This document shows positions 23,836-35,870 of a stretch of DNA of 64,000 nt, piece by piece. Source of the DNA: Panopea generosa (lineage: Eukaryota > Mollusca > Bivalvia > Adapedonta > Hiatellidae); NCBI GenBank assembly GCA_029582155.1, contig CM055906.1:13533388-13597387 (forward strand), written 5' to 3'. The notes under the pieces were generated by a model. The model did not search any database. It was not told where the DNA came from and saw only the letters and a program-made list of their open reading frames with translations. Each line of letters starts with the position of its first letter. The first letter of the stretch is position 1. The translations under genes were made by a program, and so were the position numbers.

Positions 23836-25114
23836 TTACAATAGATATCGACTTAAAATATTATAATCTAGCATCAAATGAAACAAGTTTCGAATATAAA
23901 CATATTGTTTGTTTTACATGACTGTATTACAAATACATCTTCCTGAAAATTCCATGTAGCATAATTAGTTTATGTTAAGTTATATAAAAGTAACTAGAGA
24001 TTTTCTGTGTTTTACAATATACACAGTTATGCATGATTTATTATGTAGTTTGTATACATTTATATTGTGTTTACTCGTGCAATTTGTTTATGTTTTATAT
24101 GTACACTTGCAGTATTTGCACCAGAATATTCTGGAAAGACTATTTCGTTTTACATGGCATTGCCTCGTGTTGAGCAATAATGACGGGGGCATAACGAGAT
24201 TTGTGGAACTGATTTTAGCCATGGCGTGTTTTTTTGTTTTTACCCGCTATAAGGCGTTGACTCAAGTTGCCTATTTCTCAATATGTATTGTACCTATAAT
24301 TTCCGCATTTAATGTGTCATGGAACTAGTAACAAAGTTTTGCTCACTGCAGCATTTTAGGAGAGTGATGTCGGCAAAAAAGAAATTGTTAATAATGTATT
24401 AGTAATGTATTGTTGTAATGTAATAAGTGGACGGATTTCCCGCAAATATTTCACAACGACTATTGTACACCTAACATGTGAATCAGAAAATGAGAATATA
24501 GCATAAAAATATAAGCGAAACATGGAAATCTTAAAAGGTAATTTTTTCCTAAAGAAATGCTATAACTGTTTGTGTGATATCACTTTCTTCATAAATAAAC
24601 ACATACTGAATTCCTTAGAAATAAGCTACCTATTACATGGAAATGTGTTTCATTGTTTGAAGGTGTTTGCCAAATTCATATTTATATTGTTTTGAACTAA
24701 TATATACATGTATTGATAAGATATAGTAGTTTTGAATGATAAATATTATGGAAATGTTAAACAATCGATATCGTGAATTATACATGCTAGGATTTTTGTT
24801 TACATGGATATTTCATACTTCGAGTCTGCTTAAAATGTTTAGATGTACTATAGATGATTTAACATTTCCTATTTCTTGAACATTTTGACCTCATTTTCAG
24901 TTTGCTTAAGAACGGAATCGTGCTTAATCTGGTGCGTGGAACCTTTGGGTGTTGTATCTGTAATTATCCCTCATGAACAGACTCAATTCTTCCAACTCTG
25001 CTATCTTCATATTCTGGTTATGTACATGCCAAAGGATCCAATGATTAGATACCAGTTATCAATTTAATGTTATAAACAAAATGTATAGCTACACTCGACC
25101 ACACTATTGTAATA
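23836..25114. other. Non-coding; one 118-codon frame not supported as a gene
   Basis: A + frame at 23972-24328 encodes a hydrophobic, Phe/Leu/Val-rich 118-residue peptide. It has no recognised domain, no repeat-copy conservation that I could find and an AT-driven composition. No splice or regulatory context was recognised. I see nothing else here. Confidence 0.35.
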
Positions 25115-25660
25115 TGTGATGTATAGTGTTAGTTTAACCAACCAACACACTAATGCAAGATTATTTCCAACAAATTTTAGATACAAGATATGTGTGCACT
25201 TGCCTTTAAACAACAAAAGGTTCAGTGTACAGTTCAGTCAAATCTTGAATGTCTGCAGTGCAATGATAACAATATGTTTTCCCAGCAGCTTGATTTCATT
25301 AGTAGTAAACAGAGACGTCTTCAAATTTCATAAGATAACACAAATATTAGAACGTGGTATTTGAAATATGTATCATACAATTTCTTATTGTTTGTTAGCA
25401 ATGTTCTCATTCATCAAAACTGTATACAGGATCGGATAAAGCATAATTAATTATTTATTGTTGGTGTACAGAAAGTATAATACTTTCTTCGTGATTTACG
25501 TGACGGCTGTATTATATAGTCTTAACTTTAATTGAAAGACTTCATCCGAGGATATGATATGTAAAGATTTAATATTTTTGGCATGCAGTATACATTACAT
25601 TTAGTGAATTGTTTCAATTTGTTTGAGAAAATTATGCTTTTTTAATAAGATATGATTGGT
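25115..25660 (+). repeat. Module alpha, copy 4
   Basis: Homologous to 200-600: cccagcagcttgattt, catttgaaatatgt-like words, a caatttcttattgtttgtta block, acgtgacggctg and catccgaggatatgatatg in order. Confidence 0.65.
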
Positions 25661-26690
25661 TGTCAATTTATGATCAATATATCCGACCAAACCAATACCC
25701 GTCATTAACAAAGAGAAAAACTATAAAAGTATTATTATTTTATTGTTGACTATTTTTTGATTCAATGTTGACTAGTAATGTGTTTTAATGCGGAGAATAA
25801 TTTAGTTAAAGTCATACTGTTTTATAAATATTGGGAATATATAGCTACCGTATTTAAAAGACTCATTTAGTGGTTTGTCCTACAAAAATGGAAAGGTCAA
25901 CTTGACCTGTATAATGACATTCTTGTTTGATATAATTGCCTGTTACGCAGAGTAGCGAGATGTTGGCATGGTGTACATTAATACATCGAGAAAACTACGG
26001 TTTTGTTGGTAGTGGGACCATAGTGGCCAAATCTGGTGCCAGCATGATAGCTTGTTATTACTTAAATAATGTCAGATCAAAGATGCAATTATTCATTATA
26101 GAGGCTTATGTGTGGTCGGCATGAACTCACTTTAAAGAATCAACAACGTGCGTTGATTCGTGATATTTTTAACCAGATAATGGCACTATAGAATATTATC
26201 AATTGATTAATTGCTTTAAGATAAACTAGTGCAACATTAAAATTTTAAGCAGACCAGACCCCGGTCTGTGTACAAAGAAAAAAAGTTTGTCTGTCATTGG
26301 AAAATAAAGCTATGTATGTTAATTAACTGTTGTTTAGATATTCGCCATAGTTATACTTAACGTTAAATGTGTTTGATCTTTGATCATGAAATTACCTCTT
26401 AAATCATATTGAATTTATAACAGTATCATTGCGAGCATTTGAGATTATACTCGAGGTTTAAAGTTTTATACAATGTGCATGTATAGGTCGTGAGAATGGG
26501 ACATAACTCTATGCAAGAAAATGCTATGACATACGAAAGGAATAACGATGTGTGTGTAAGGTTCCCAATTGAAATTTTGCAGAGACTGTTGTACTGCAGC
26601 GAGCTATATAATTCATTCACCCCATGTACTGCCTATTTAGTACCAGCACTTTATTTACATTAGATTACATCGTTCACTGTCCTTGACGTT
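25661..26690. other. Non-coding, nothing recognised
   Basis: AT-rich sequence. The frame at 25936-26124 and the minus-strand frame at 26426-26620 resemble nothing known. It sits between alpha and beta-gamma, where copy 1 holds module lambda, but I could not align it convincingly. Confidence 0.35.
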
Positions 26691-27895
26691 ATGCCTTCTA
26701 TAGCAAAACTACCCATAGCCTGGTCGTTAATGGAAGTATACTTATGAGAAATATGGTTAACTTATATTTGTCATTAGTCATGTATAAGCAATACTATAAA
26801 CGTGAAATATAGAACTGATCACACATGAATGGTAACAGTGATTTAATAATAGCTATACTTGATGTTAATGTTTGAGTGATAGGTATACCATTATAAATAA
26901 ATGAAAGAACCAGACAATTTAACATTATATGTTATACAGTCTCCATTCTTTGTTCAGTTCGATGAGGTTATCAGAATTGAAAATCCATCTATATTCAGAA
27001 CAAATGACATGATTATGCAAATACACATTAGAAACGCTACAACAGTCTCTACTTGTATATGGGTTTCTTGTCAGTATACATTTATATATGTATTCTCTTT
27101 CAAATATATTTTAACAAAAGTCGTAATGATTATCATCTACTATTGTTATAAAGGAATTAATGCCGCATATGTCTCGCCAAAACTGTAAAGCATACTTATC
27201 TTACATGAATAAGCAATTGTATATTCAACCGGAGAAATGCACTTGTATATTGACTTCATCGTTAATAAAAGCATGTTTAAGCGTATATCATCAGTCGTGG
27301 CATAACTCCTCTACTGAATATATATATATATAAGTGTGTCATTCGTATCTCACGAAGCACGTCTCTTTCAGCTGCAGGCATATACGGAGCGATGAAGACA
27401 AATACTTCAATATACAATGATGTTAAGACATGATTTACACCATAAACACCACATAAATTAATGATATTAGTAGAAGTAAAACTTTTGCATGTTTCATTAA
27501 TGTTCCTGAAATACGAAACTCTAACGTCAAAAATATAGTGTTTCGAAAAAATAATCATTATTTTTAACTACCGTTCCACTGTCATCATATTACTTCTCGT
27601 AATATTTTCATATTTCGATTTCCGTAAATAAAACGACTGTACATTTAATATATTATTTACTGGTATGAAACTCTCACGTACGAAGATTAAAGAAATATTT
27701 CCCTGTTTATGTTAGTATAAGCATTTCATAAGTAGGTATATAGAATTAATTTCAAGTATGAACGCACTTGACATATAAACTTGAATATAACGTCCATATC
27801 AGGACTTGCTTACTATGAACGTGATACATGCAGGTCACCAGTTTCTAAATGATAAACACATATATGTTAAGTAATTAATTTTGTAAATAGTGATA
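26690..27895 (+). repeat. Modules beta-gamma and following, copy 2
   Basis: Aligns with 1690-2560 and with 61975-62500. Shared words are tatagcaaaactacccatagc (also 61979), gaactgatcacacatgaat, tgttcagttcgatgaggtta, agaaacgctacaacagtctc and gtcgtaatgattatcatcta. The 95-codon frame at 26901-27188 crosses gamma and has weak in-frame similarity only to the 62342 frame, which DNA homology alone explains. The Tc1 element below ends this copy. Confidence 0.65.
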
Positions 27896-27897
27896 TA

Positions 27898-29381
27898 CAC
27901 TGAACAAAAAAAAAAACTTCCGATTTCAATCCATATCTGTTTACTGTTATAAAAAGAAATCAACATGTCAAATGCCCAACATATGTTCGGGCGAACGATT
28001 ATGTGTCAAATAAAACCAACTTTAACAGGATTGTAAGCATTACACAAAAACGAAAACGTTAACGTCGATTTCCTCTTGCATGCACGGACAAGCCTGATAC
28101 GTGTTTATAAAATCAAACCTTTCAGTCTGATTTTATACTCTTTGTTGTCAATAAGAATAAGAAATTTATTCAGTTTTCTTTCTTTTTGATATGCTTAAGT
28201 TCCACCCAATTTACGTGAACGTGCAATTGGCATGCTTAATGCTGGTTTTACGACGAATGAGGTTGCTAGGGTTGTTGGCAGTTTTAGCCGTGCTATTCGA
28301 AACTTTAGGCAACGTTTTCAAGCAACAGGACGTACGGAGAATTTACCACGTAGTGGATGTCCGCGCGTCACGACGCATGAGCAAGACCGCTATATCATGA
28401 ACACCCACCTACGCAATCGTTTCCAAACTGCCATTGCCACTGCTGCTAACACCCCTGGTACATATAATAATCGAATGTCTGACCAAACTGTACGCATTCA
28501 TCTGCGCGAGGGTGATCTACTTGAACGTCGTCCTTACGTTGGCTGTGTTATGACGCGACGTCACCGCGTACATCGTGTTAGTTGGGCTGGTACACCATCG
28601 CTGGATAAGGCAACAATCGAATAGTGTTCTCTTCTCCGACGAGTCGAGATTTTCCATTCATCGAAGTGGTGGCAGGGTTCAAGTATACCGTAGAAGAAAT
28701 TACCTTTATGCTGACTGCTGTATACTTGAACGAAATCGTTTTTGGGATGGATGTTCCGTCATGCGCATTGTTATCGTGATCGATTGGAATTTGAATGCCA
28801 AACGCTACCAAAATGAGATTCTTGCAAGGCACGTCATCTCACTGTTTCAAGATAATGCCAATATCACTCTGTTTGAACAGGATAATGCTACATGCCATAC
28901 AGCTAGAGATACTGTGTATTTCCTTAGGACGAATAACATTGCATTTATTGATGACTGGCCCGCCAAACGCCCAGATCTGAATCCCATCGAACACATGTGG
29001 GATAATTTGGACAAGCGTGTTAGACGTCGCCCTATTCCTCCGTCGAACGTCAATGAACTCACACAGGCCTTAATTCAGGAGTGGAACAACATTCCACAGG
29101 CCGAAATCAACAAACTTGTCGGTTCTATGCGCCACCGATGCCAGGCAGTCCTCGATGCCCAAGGTGGCCATACCCCATATTAATGTGTTCATTTGGTGTA
29201 TGACCTCTACCACATTAAATCAGCCATTTTATCAGTTTCCGAAAACGTATAGTGATACAATTTCTCACACAAATTCACATTGAACTACTCTTGCAATACA
29301 TATAAAAATAATTTAACCTTTTTTTCTTATTTACATATATCTGCATTTAAACACAGCGGAAGTTACTAATTTTATTCAGTA
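27898..29381 (+). mobile_element. Tc1-like DNA transposon, nearly full length
   Basis: The terminal inverted repeats are imperfect: left cactgaacaaaaaaaaaaaa then cttccg; right, read in reverse, tactgaataaaattag then taacttccg. A TA dinucleotide flanks each end (27896-27897 and 29382-29383), the standard Tc1/mariner target duplication. Length is about 1.48 kb. It holds one broken transposase gene and is inserted in the beta-gamma module copy. Confidence 0.9.
28199..29183 (+). pseudogene. Tc1-like transposase, frameshifted and internally deleted
   Basis: A cut-and-paste transposase of the IS630-Tc1-mariner group. The helix-turn-helix half reads in one frame from about 28202 (PPNLRERAIGMLNAGFTTNE) to 28624, with PRSGCPRVTTHEQDR as the GRPR-like linker. 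Its predicted start, ATG at 28191, is out of frame. The catalytic half is in the next frame (about 28612-29183): LFSDESRF carries the first Asp, QDNATCHTA the second and DLNPIEHMWD the Glu. I count 35 residues between second Asp and Glu; canonical Tc1 has 34. Between SVMR and NLNAKRY about ten residues of the usual VWGGI region are missing. With two frameshifts and this deletion it cannot be active. Confidence 0.9.
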
Positions 29382-29383
29382 TA

Positions 29384-30230
29384 TGTGTTACTTGTATATC
29401 AAAGTTATGTTCACTCTACAGAATTACACACTGGCTATTAATTACATTTGTACATTTAATGTGTAAAAGAAACAAAGACTTGCAAATTGCATACATAGTA
29501 ATTCACATGTGTGAAAATTGATATGTCTGTTTTTCAATCAAGCTATCAATAGTAATACAATACAATGTTATGTAACCATCGTTACCATTTTTTTTGCATG
29601 AATAACTATAATTTTACAATGTGCATCTTGTGTTAAAATTTGGTCCAGATATTTTAAATAATTTTGAAGATGTTCACTTTTAGTGAAAATAAAAGAATAT
29701 TGTAATACAAGTTTCAAATGATAGTTCAGGTAAATCTTTCAAGATTTTGAAGAAATACAGGTATAGAAACTTTTTTTTTTTTTTATTTACTTAATTTTTA
29801 AAAAAACATTTTAATTTGCTAAAAAAGTAAATAGTCAGATGAATATGTTAAATGTTTTATTGATTTGGACATAAGTGACAATAAAATGGATGATTAATAT
29901 AGTTAGTGTGCTATAAAAGAACCAATTGTTGATATTTTGTTAAAAAATCTGATTATTAAAATTTGCAGTGAATTTTTTGGTTTGCATTTTTTTTTTTACC
30001 AATTGTAACTTTACTAAACCAATATATCCCTTTTGAATACTTCCAGAATGACATATGACCTCAGGTACACTCAGTATTATTCTTTTTACTATATCAGTAC
30101 TAGAAGTTGACAGTATCTAATTATTTTAAAATGGCTGTTAACTTAGAACCAAAACAATATATTTAAGATATTGATAAACCTTGGTTTCTCAGAGTAAACT
30201 TTTAATTATACCAATTGAATAAAGCACAAT
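29384..30230. other. AT-rich non-coding, nothing recognised
   Basis: Very AT-rich with T and A homopolymers (for example near 29770-29785 and 29985-29998). No open frame, repeat match or RNA gene was found. Confidence 0.4.
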
Positions 30231-30231
30231 G

Positions 30232-33030
30232 TGGGTAGTGGGGTTGGTATGGGGTATGGTGGATACAGAGTGTACAGAAGATAGTTGATATGGTGAAGTG
30301 GATGTAGAAGTTACAGCAGCTGCTGGAAGTGTAGTTGGTATGATGGATGAGGAGGGTACATCAGGATGCTGTTGTTGGTATGATGGATGCAGAGAGTACA
30401 GCTGGTACTGTAGTTAGTATTTTGGGTGTAGAAGGTACAGCTGGTAGTATAGTGGGTATAATGAGTGTAGAGGGTACAACTGGTAGCATAGTTGGTATGA
30501 TTGGTATTGAGGGTAAAACCCAGGTAGCTTAGTTGGTATGGTGGGTGTTGAGGGTACAGCTGGTAGTGTAGTTGGTATGGTAGGTGAAGAGGGTATGACT
30601 GGTAACATAGTTGGTATGGTGGGTGTATAGGGTGTGGCTGGTAGCATTGTTGGTATATTAGGTGTAGAAGGTACAGCTGGCAGCATAGTTGGTATGATGG
30701 GTGTAGAGGGTATGGCTCGTAGCATAGTTGGTATAGTGGGTGTGTATAGTACAAATGGTAGTATAGTTGGTATGGTGTGTGTTGAGGGTACAGCTGGTAG
30801 TGTAGTTGGTATTGGTGGGTGAAGACGGTATGACAGGTAACATAGTTGGTATGGTGGGTGTTGAAGGAAGAGCTGGTAATGTAGTTGGTATGTGGGTGTT
30901 GAGGGTACAGCTGGTAGTGTAGTTGGTATGCTAGGTGAAGAGAGTAGAGCTGGAGTGTAGATGGTATCATGGGTGTAGACAGTACAGCTGGTAGTGTAGG
31001 CGATATGGTAGGTGTAGAGAGTACAGCTGGTAGCGTTGTTGGTATAGTGGATGTAGAGGTTACAGTAGGTAGTATAGTTGGTATGTTGGGTGCAGAGGGT
31101 ACAGCTGGTAGCGTTATTGGTGTTGTGAGTGTAGAAGGTACAGCAGGTAGTGCAGTTGCTATTGTGAATGAAGGGGGTACAGCTGGTAGTGTAGTTGGTA
31201 TGGTGAGTAGCATATATGGTATAGCGGGTGTTGATGGTACAACTGAAAGCATATTTGGTATGGTGGGAGTTGAGGGTACAGCTGGTTGTTATGGTGGATA
31301 AAGAAAGTACAGCTGGTAGTGTATATGGTATTGTAGTTGTATATACAGTACAGTTGGTAGTACAGTTGATATGATGGGTGTATAGGGTACAACTGGTAGT
31401 GTTGTTGGTATAATGGGTGTAGAGGTTACAGCTTGTAGCGTTTCTGGTGTTGTGAGTGTAGATGGTACAACTGGTAATGTATTTGGTACTGTGGGTGTTG
31501 AGGGTACAGCAGGTAGTGTTGTTGGTATAGTGGGTGTAGAGTATACGCCTGGTTTTAAACGTAGTTGATATTGTGGATGTAGAGGGTACAGCTGGTGAAG
31601 TTGTTGGTATAGTGAGTGTAGAGTGTTTGGCTGGTAGCATATTTTTATAGTGGGTGTATATGGTACAACTGGTAATGTAGTTGGTATTGTGGGTGTAGAG
31701 GGTACATCTGGTTATGTAGATGATATCATGGGCATAAACAGTACAGCTGGTAGTATAGTTGGTATGGTGGGTGTTGAGGGTACAACTGGTAGTGTAGTTT
31801 GTATTGTGGCTGAAGAGGGTACATCTGGTTTTGTAGATGATATTGTGGACATAAACAGTACAGCTGGTAGTATAGTTGGTATGGTGAGTATAGAGGGTAG
31901 ACTGGTAGCATAGTTTGTATGGTGGGTGAAGAAATTACAGCTTGTACTGTAGTTGGTATTGTGAGTATGGAGGGTATAGCTGGTAGTGCAGTTTGTATTC
32001 TGGGTGTAGAGGGTACTGATAGTAGTGTAGATGTTAATGTGATTATAACGGGTACAGCTGGTACTGTAGTTGGTAATGTGAGTATTAAGGGTACAGCTTG
32101 TAGTGTAGTCGGTATGGTGGTTGTATAGGGGGTAGTGAGTAGTGAAATTAGTAAAGAATTATAGAGAATGTAGAAGGAACAGTGAAGAGTTGAGAGATGG
32201 TATGGTGGATGATTGTAGTGTCCATGAAACAGATGGTAGTGATGTTGGTATGGTGAATGCAGTGTGTAAAGTGGGTAGTGATGTTGATATAATGTGGATT
32301 GTGAGTAATGAAGTTGGTATGTTAGATGTTTAAGACACAGGTAGTGCTGTCGGTGTTGTTGATGTAGAAAGTACAGTGTAGTTGAATCTAAATGGTGGGT
32401 GTAGATGGAACAGTCAGTACTGGGGTTCTGGTTGGTATTATAGATAATGGTTGGTAGAGAGAAAACAGTACCTATATAATGGAGTAATGTAGAGGAAGCA
32501 TTGGCGTGAATGTAGATGTTACAGCGGATAATGGTACTGGATTGGTGGGTGCAATGGTTCAGTAGTTAATTAGGTCAGTATGATGGATGTAATGGATGCA
32601 ATAGGTAGTGGGGTTGGTATGGTGGATTTTGAAGGTACAATCACTGTGGATAGTTGAGCTGGTATGGTGACAGAGTCGATACATGTAATGAATATAAAGG
32701 ATCAGTGTCTTATGGATTTGGTTTTGCGGATGTTACGGATGTAGTTGAAAATGATGCTAGTATACTAGATGTAGAGTGTACAAGTGATGATGTTGGTATG
32801 GTGGTTGTATAGGGTACAGTGGGTATAATGATGTTAGTTTGGTGGGTGTAAAGGGTACAGTACCATGGTGTTGGAGTTGATTCATGTATGAGGCTGAAAG
32901 GTGTTTAATTAATTTGATATGATGGATTTTGAAGGTGCAGTAAGAATTTGAGTTAGTATGATGAATGTAGATGGTACAGTTGTTAGTGATGTTGGTATAG
33001 TGGGGCCCATGGGGCACAGTACCCACTTAC
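30232..33030 (+). repeat. 39-bp GT-rich minisatellite, about 2.8 kb
   Basis: The unit is close to ggtagtgtagttggtatggt followed by gggtgtagagggtacagct, 39 bp, recognisable from about 30300 to 32130 and decaying to 33030. The + strand has almost no C, so the array has strong strand asymmetry. Since 39 is 13 codons, long frames arise on both strands: on + a Gly/Val pattern GSVVGMVGVEGTA, on minus a Pro/Thr pattern LPAVPSTPTIPTT (frames 30311-31252 and 30414-31640). Single-base indels move the pattern between frames, and there is no signal peptide or unique flank, so I annotate it as a satellite and not a gene. Confidence 0.9.
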
Positions 33031-34219
33031 CACTTGTTTAAATTTAAACGATAACTTTTTTCAATTTTTTAACTAAATTAAACAGAGGTATAGTTGTGTT
33101 TATTTGTCTAAAAATAAGGTTTTAACCAAAACAATCATGTAGTATGCAATTTGATTCAACTGCTTATTGCACCCCAGGTAAAAATTCGTCAATAAATTTA
33201 TAAGACTGAAAACAACAGTTTTAAAATCTTGTTTAATATATTCGGGTATATTTATATCAAAATGTCACATTCTTAAACATGACAGTTAGTTACGATTATG
33301 CTGTGGTCCAGAAAACATCTGCATACTATATAAATGTAAACACTATCAAATTCTAAATATGAATTTGGAAATATAAATATATATATTAACTTTAATAAAC
33401 ATAATTTGATACTTTCATAACTGAAATATTATGCTTTACAATGTTAATGACAGAGGTTAATTGATTGTTAACACGAAAACTACCAAAATTATTGTATTTA
33501 TAGCCTAAAACATAAATAATACAGTTTAATATACTTTTGTATATGTTTTTCTTTATTTCCAATACTTCTTATATGTTTGTGTTAACCTTTAACAGAATTA
33601 AAATTAGTTTTGGAGTAATAACAACATAATTTTAATCAGATTTATATTGAGTTACAATATTTTTAAACTTAGAAATTAATTATTTATCTCATAAAACTTG
33701 GTGCAAAACTTTTGTAACTTGAGTTACAATAGTTTTGTACCAAATATAAATTCAGTTTTATTGAATTTTCAACGCAACACTTTTGTAACTCAAACTTTTA
33801 CAATTACCTTAAGTTATATTAAAGCTCTAATTGATAACACTTGTTTGTATTGTAAGTAATGCAGTTTTCATTTGAATTTTTAAGAATATTAGCAAAAATA
33901 TCTAAAGAAGAAAATAACTGAACAATTTGCAAAAACCTAGTTACAATAGTGTTGCGCCATGCCCTAGAAATGATATATGCTGCGAAACGGTTTCCATATA
34001 CATATTTACAATATATATTTAAAATAAAAATTCACACTCTTTCTAAGTGTATACATTACAAAATTGCAATTAAATAAATAAATAAACACTAAATAAAGTT
34101 GAAAACTTTGATGTTACTCACATTGTCGTTTGAAAATATATATCATTATTATCGCAAATTTTGTATAAAAATATTACAAATAAAACATTGAGTATAGTCA
34201 ACAAGTGCAATAGATAAAC
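33031..34219. other. AT-rich non-coding; probable 3' flank/UTR of LINE-C
   Basis: Very AT-rich. The part near 34080-34219 lies directly after the stop of the reverse-strand LINE-C frame and may be its 3' UTR. The words gagttacaata and ttgtaactca repeat several times between 33640 and 33960 without a clear period. Nothing else was recognised. Confidence 0.4.
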
Positions 34220-34945
34220 TATGCTTTCCAAGCTCTGTCAAATTGATTGGTCTTCAAAGAACATTTTAAGTGACTAATTTTATTAGTTTTCTTAATGTCA
34301 AAAGGCAATGCATTCCAATCATTGATTACACTGTACGGTTACATTCTCTTTCCTACAGAATTTCGGTACACTAAAGTCATATAAACTTACCATAATAGAA
34401 TAAGAATGCACATCTTTAACAAATTGTCTTTCATTTATGAAGGACATTTGTCATTTACAATTTTTAAACATGGTTAAGACGTAATTACTTATTTCTATTT
34501 TCTACATATAATAAAGTCATATCAGCAAGACTACCGTTGATGACAGTTTCTCTAGATTCTCTAATGAATCTATTAGTTTTATTTTGACATATTTAGAGTT
34601 TTTACTTAACATTTTGTTTAAGGTTGGGTATCAAGAAGAACATGAAAAGTCTAAATGACATTGTATCAGAGCAGAACATAAATATTTTTTTAGTTTTCAA
34701 ATTTAAAAACCTGGCTTTTCTATACAAAAATTTAAGACGTGAATTTACTTTACTCATAAAACTGTTTACACTTTTTTCACCTGGCAAAAAAATATCAATA
34801 GTATGACCTATGTATTTAACAGACTATGTGGACTCAATAATATGTCCATTACAAAGAATTTTAAAATCCTTTACTTGTTTTGAGCCAAAAACAACACACT
34901 CGGTTGTACGAAGATGAAGGGACAGCTCATAATCTACTTCCTTCT
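34220..34945 (-). pseudogene. LINE-C ORF2 C-terminal part, reverse strand, broken
   Basis: Read on the minus strand from 34945: LSLHLRTTECVVFGSKQVKD, the segment after the RT catalytic motif (usual LHLGKTE..LFGSK). Then come VKYIGHTID and SKVNSRLKFLYRKARFLN, both typical of the thumb of CR1-like LINEs. Further on in other frames are LADMTLLYVENRNK, and DWNALPFDIKKTNKISHLK near the C-terminus, ending at a stop (34220-34222). Several frameshifts and stops separate these. The catalytic FADD/YADD region and everything upstream are absent. The upstream end coincides with the start of module alpha copy 5. I place it in the CR1/L2-like group with modest confidence. Confidence 0.8.
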
Positions 34946-34946
34946 A

Positions 34947-35870
34947 AAACAAGGGGGCACCAGTGATAGTCTTTGCCAAACCTGTATGATCTTGACTAAA
35001 TATAAACGGACAAGTGATACTATTCTTAAGAAAGATCCACATTATGACAGTTTGCGATAATGAATAAAATAACGTAAACATACAAGTATGTAAATATACT
35101 TAGATAATTTATATTTCGAGTCTGAATAAAATCTTTATACTATTGTAAACAATTTTATTGATTGTATTTACTTTTCTTTGGACTATTTTGGCTCATTACA
35201 GTTTCTTGAGAGTGGCGTATTACATCAGCTATTGTTTGGTATGTTAAGATGTAGCATGTGTTATTATATCTAACTCATAATCCATAATCTGCTTTTGTTT
35301 TCTTATAGTTGTTTTTGTGCGTCAAAGAAATCCTTTCATCAGATTCAAATGGCACATTTAATGTAGTTACAGATTTAATAGTGAAAATAGCTAATTTTGA
35401 CAACAATATTAAGATGTTAGATGAATAGTTTCAGTTTCAACAAACACAATGCTTCAACATTCAATTCCAACAACATTCAAATAACATTTCAAATTTGCTG
35501 TACAATTGCAAAATGCTGAGTTTACATTTCATTTAGGTATATAAAGTAATAATATTATCTGTTATCACAGCAGGTACACATAAGAGTACATGGTAATTTC
35601 GAAATGGCATTTGAAATATATGTCATACAATTTCTCATTGTCTGTTATCAATATTTCCTTGCAACAAATCGTTAGTATAGGTTCGGTTAACTCATAATGA
35701 ATCATTAAATGTTGATGTGGTGGAATAGTGATACTTTTTATGTGATTATCATCACGGCTGCATATCAAATAAGCATAACATATATATTTCTCAACATATT
35801 TTAAAAGCTCATTCGAGAATATGATGTGTTGAAAGGGAATCTCTCTCGGCATAAAACAAGTGGTTTTTGA
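34947..35870 (+). repeat. Module alpha, copy 5 (with extra 300 bp)
   Basis: Starts with acaagggggcaccagtgata (compare position 25). It is interrupted at about 34990-35300 and continues with words matching 45-600: acaatattaagatgttagat, gagtttacattt, cagcaggtacac, gaaatggcatttgaaata and cattcgagaatatgatgtg. The minus-strand 95-codon frame at 35565-35852 lies in it and is not conserved. Confidence 0.65.

Noticed and set aside
23972..24328. 118-codon hydrophobic open frame
   Set aside because: AT-driven composition, no recognisable domain, no conservation in module copies and no gene context. A frame this long is plausible by chance in 64 kb.
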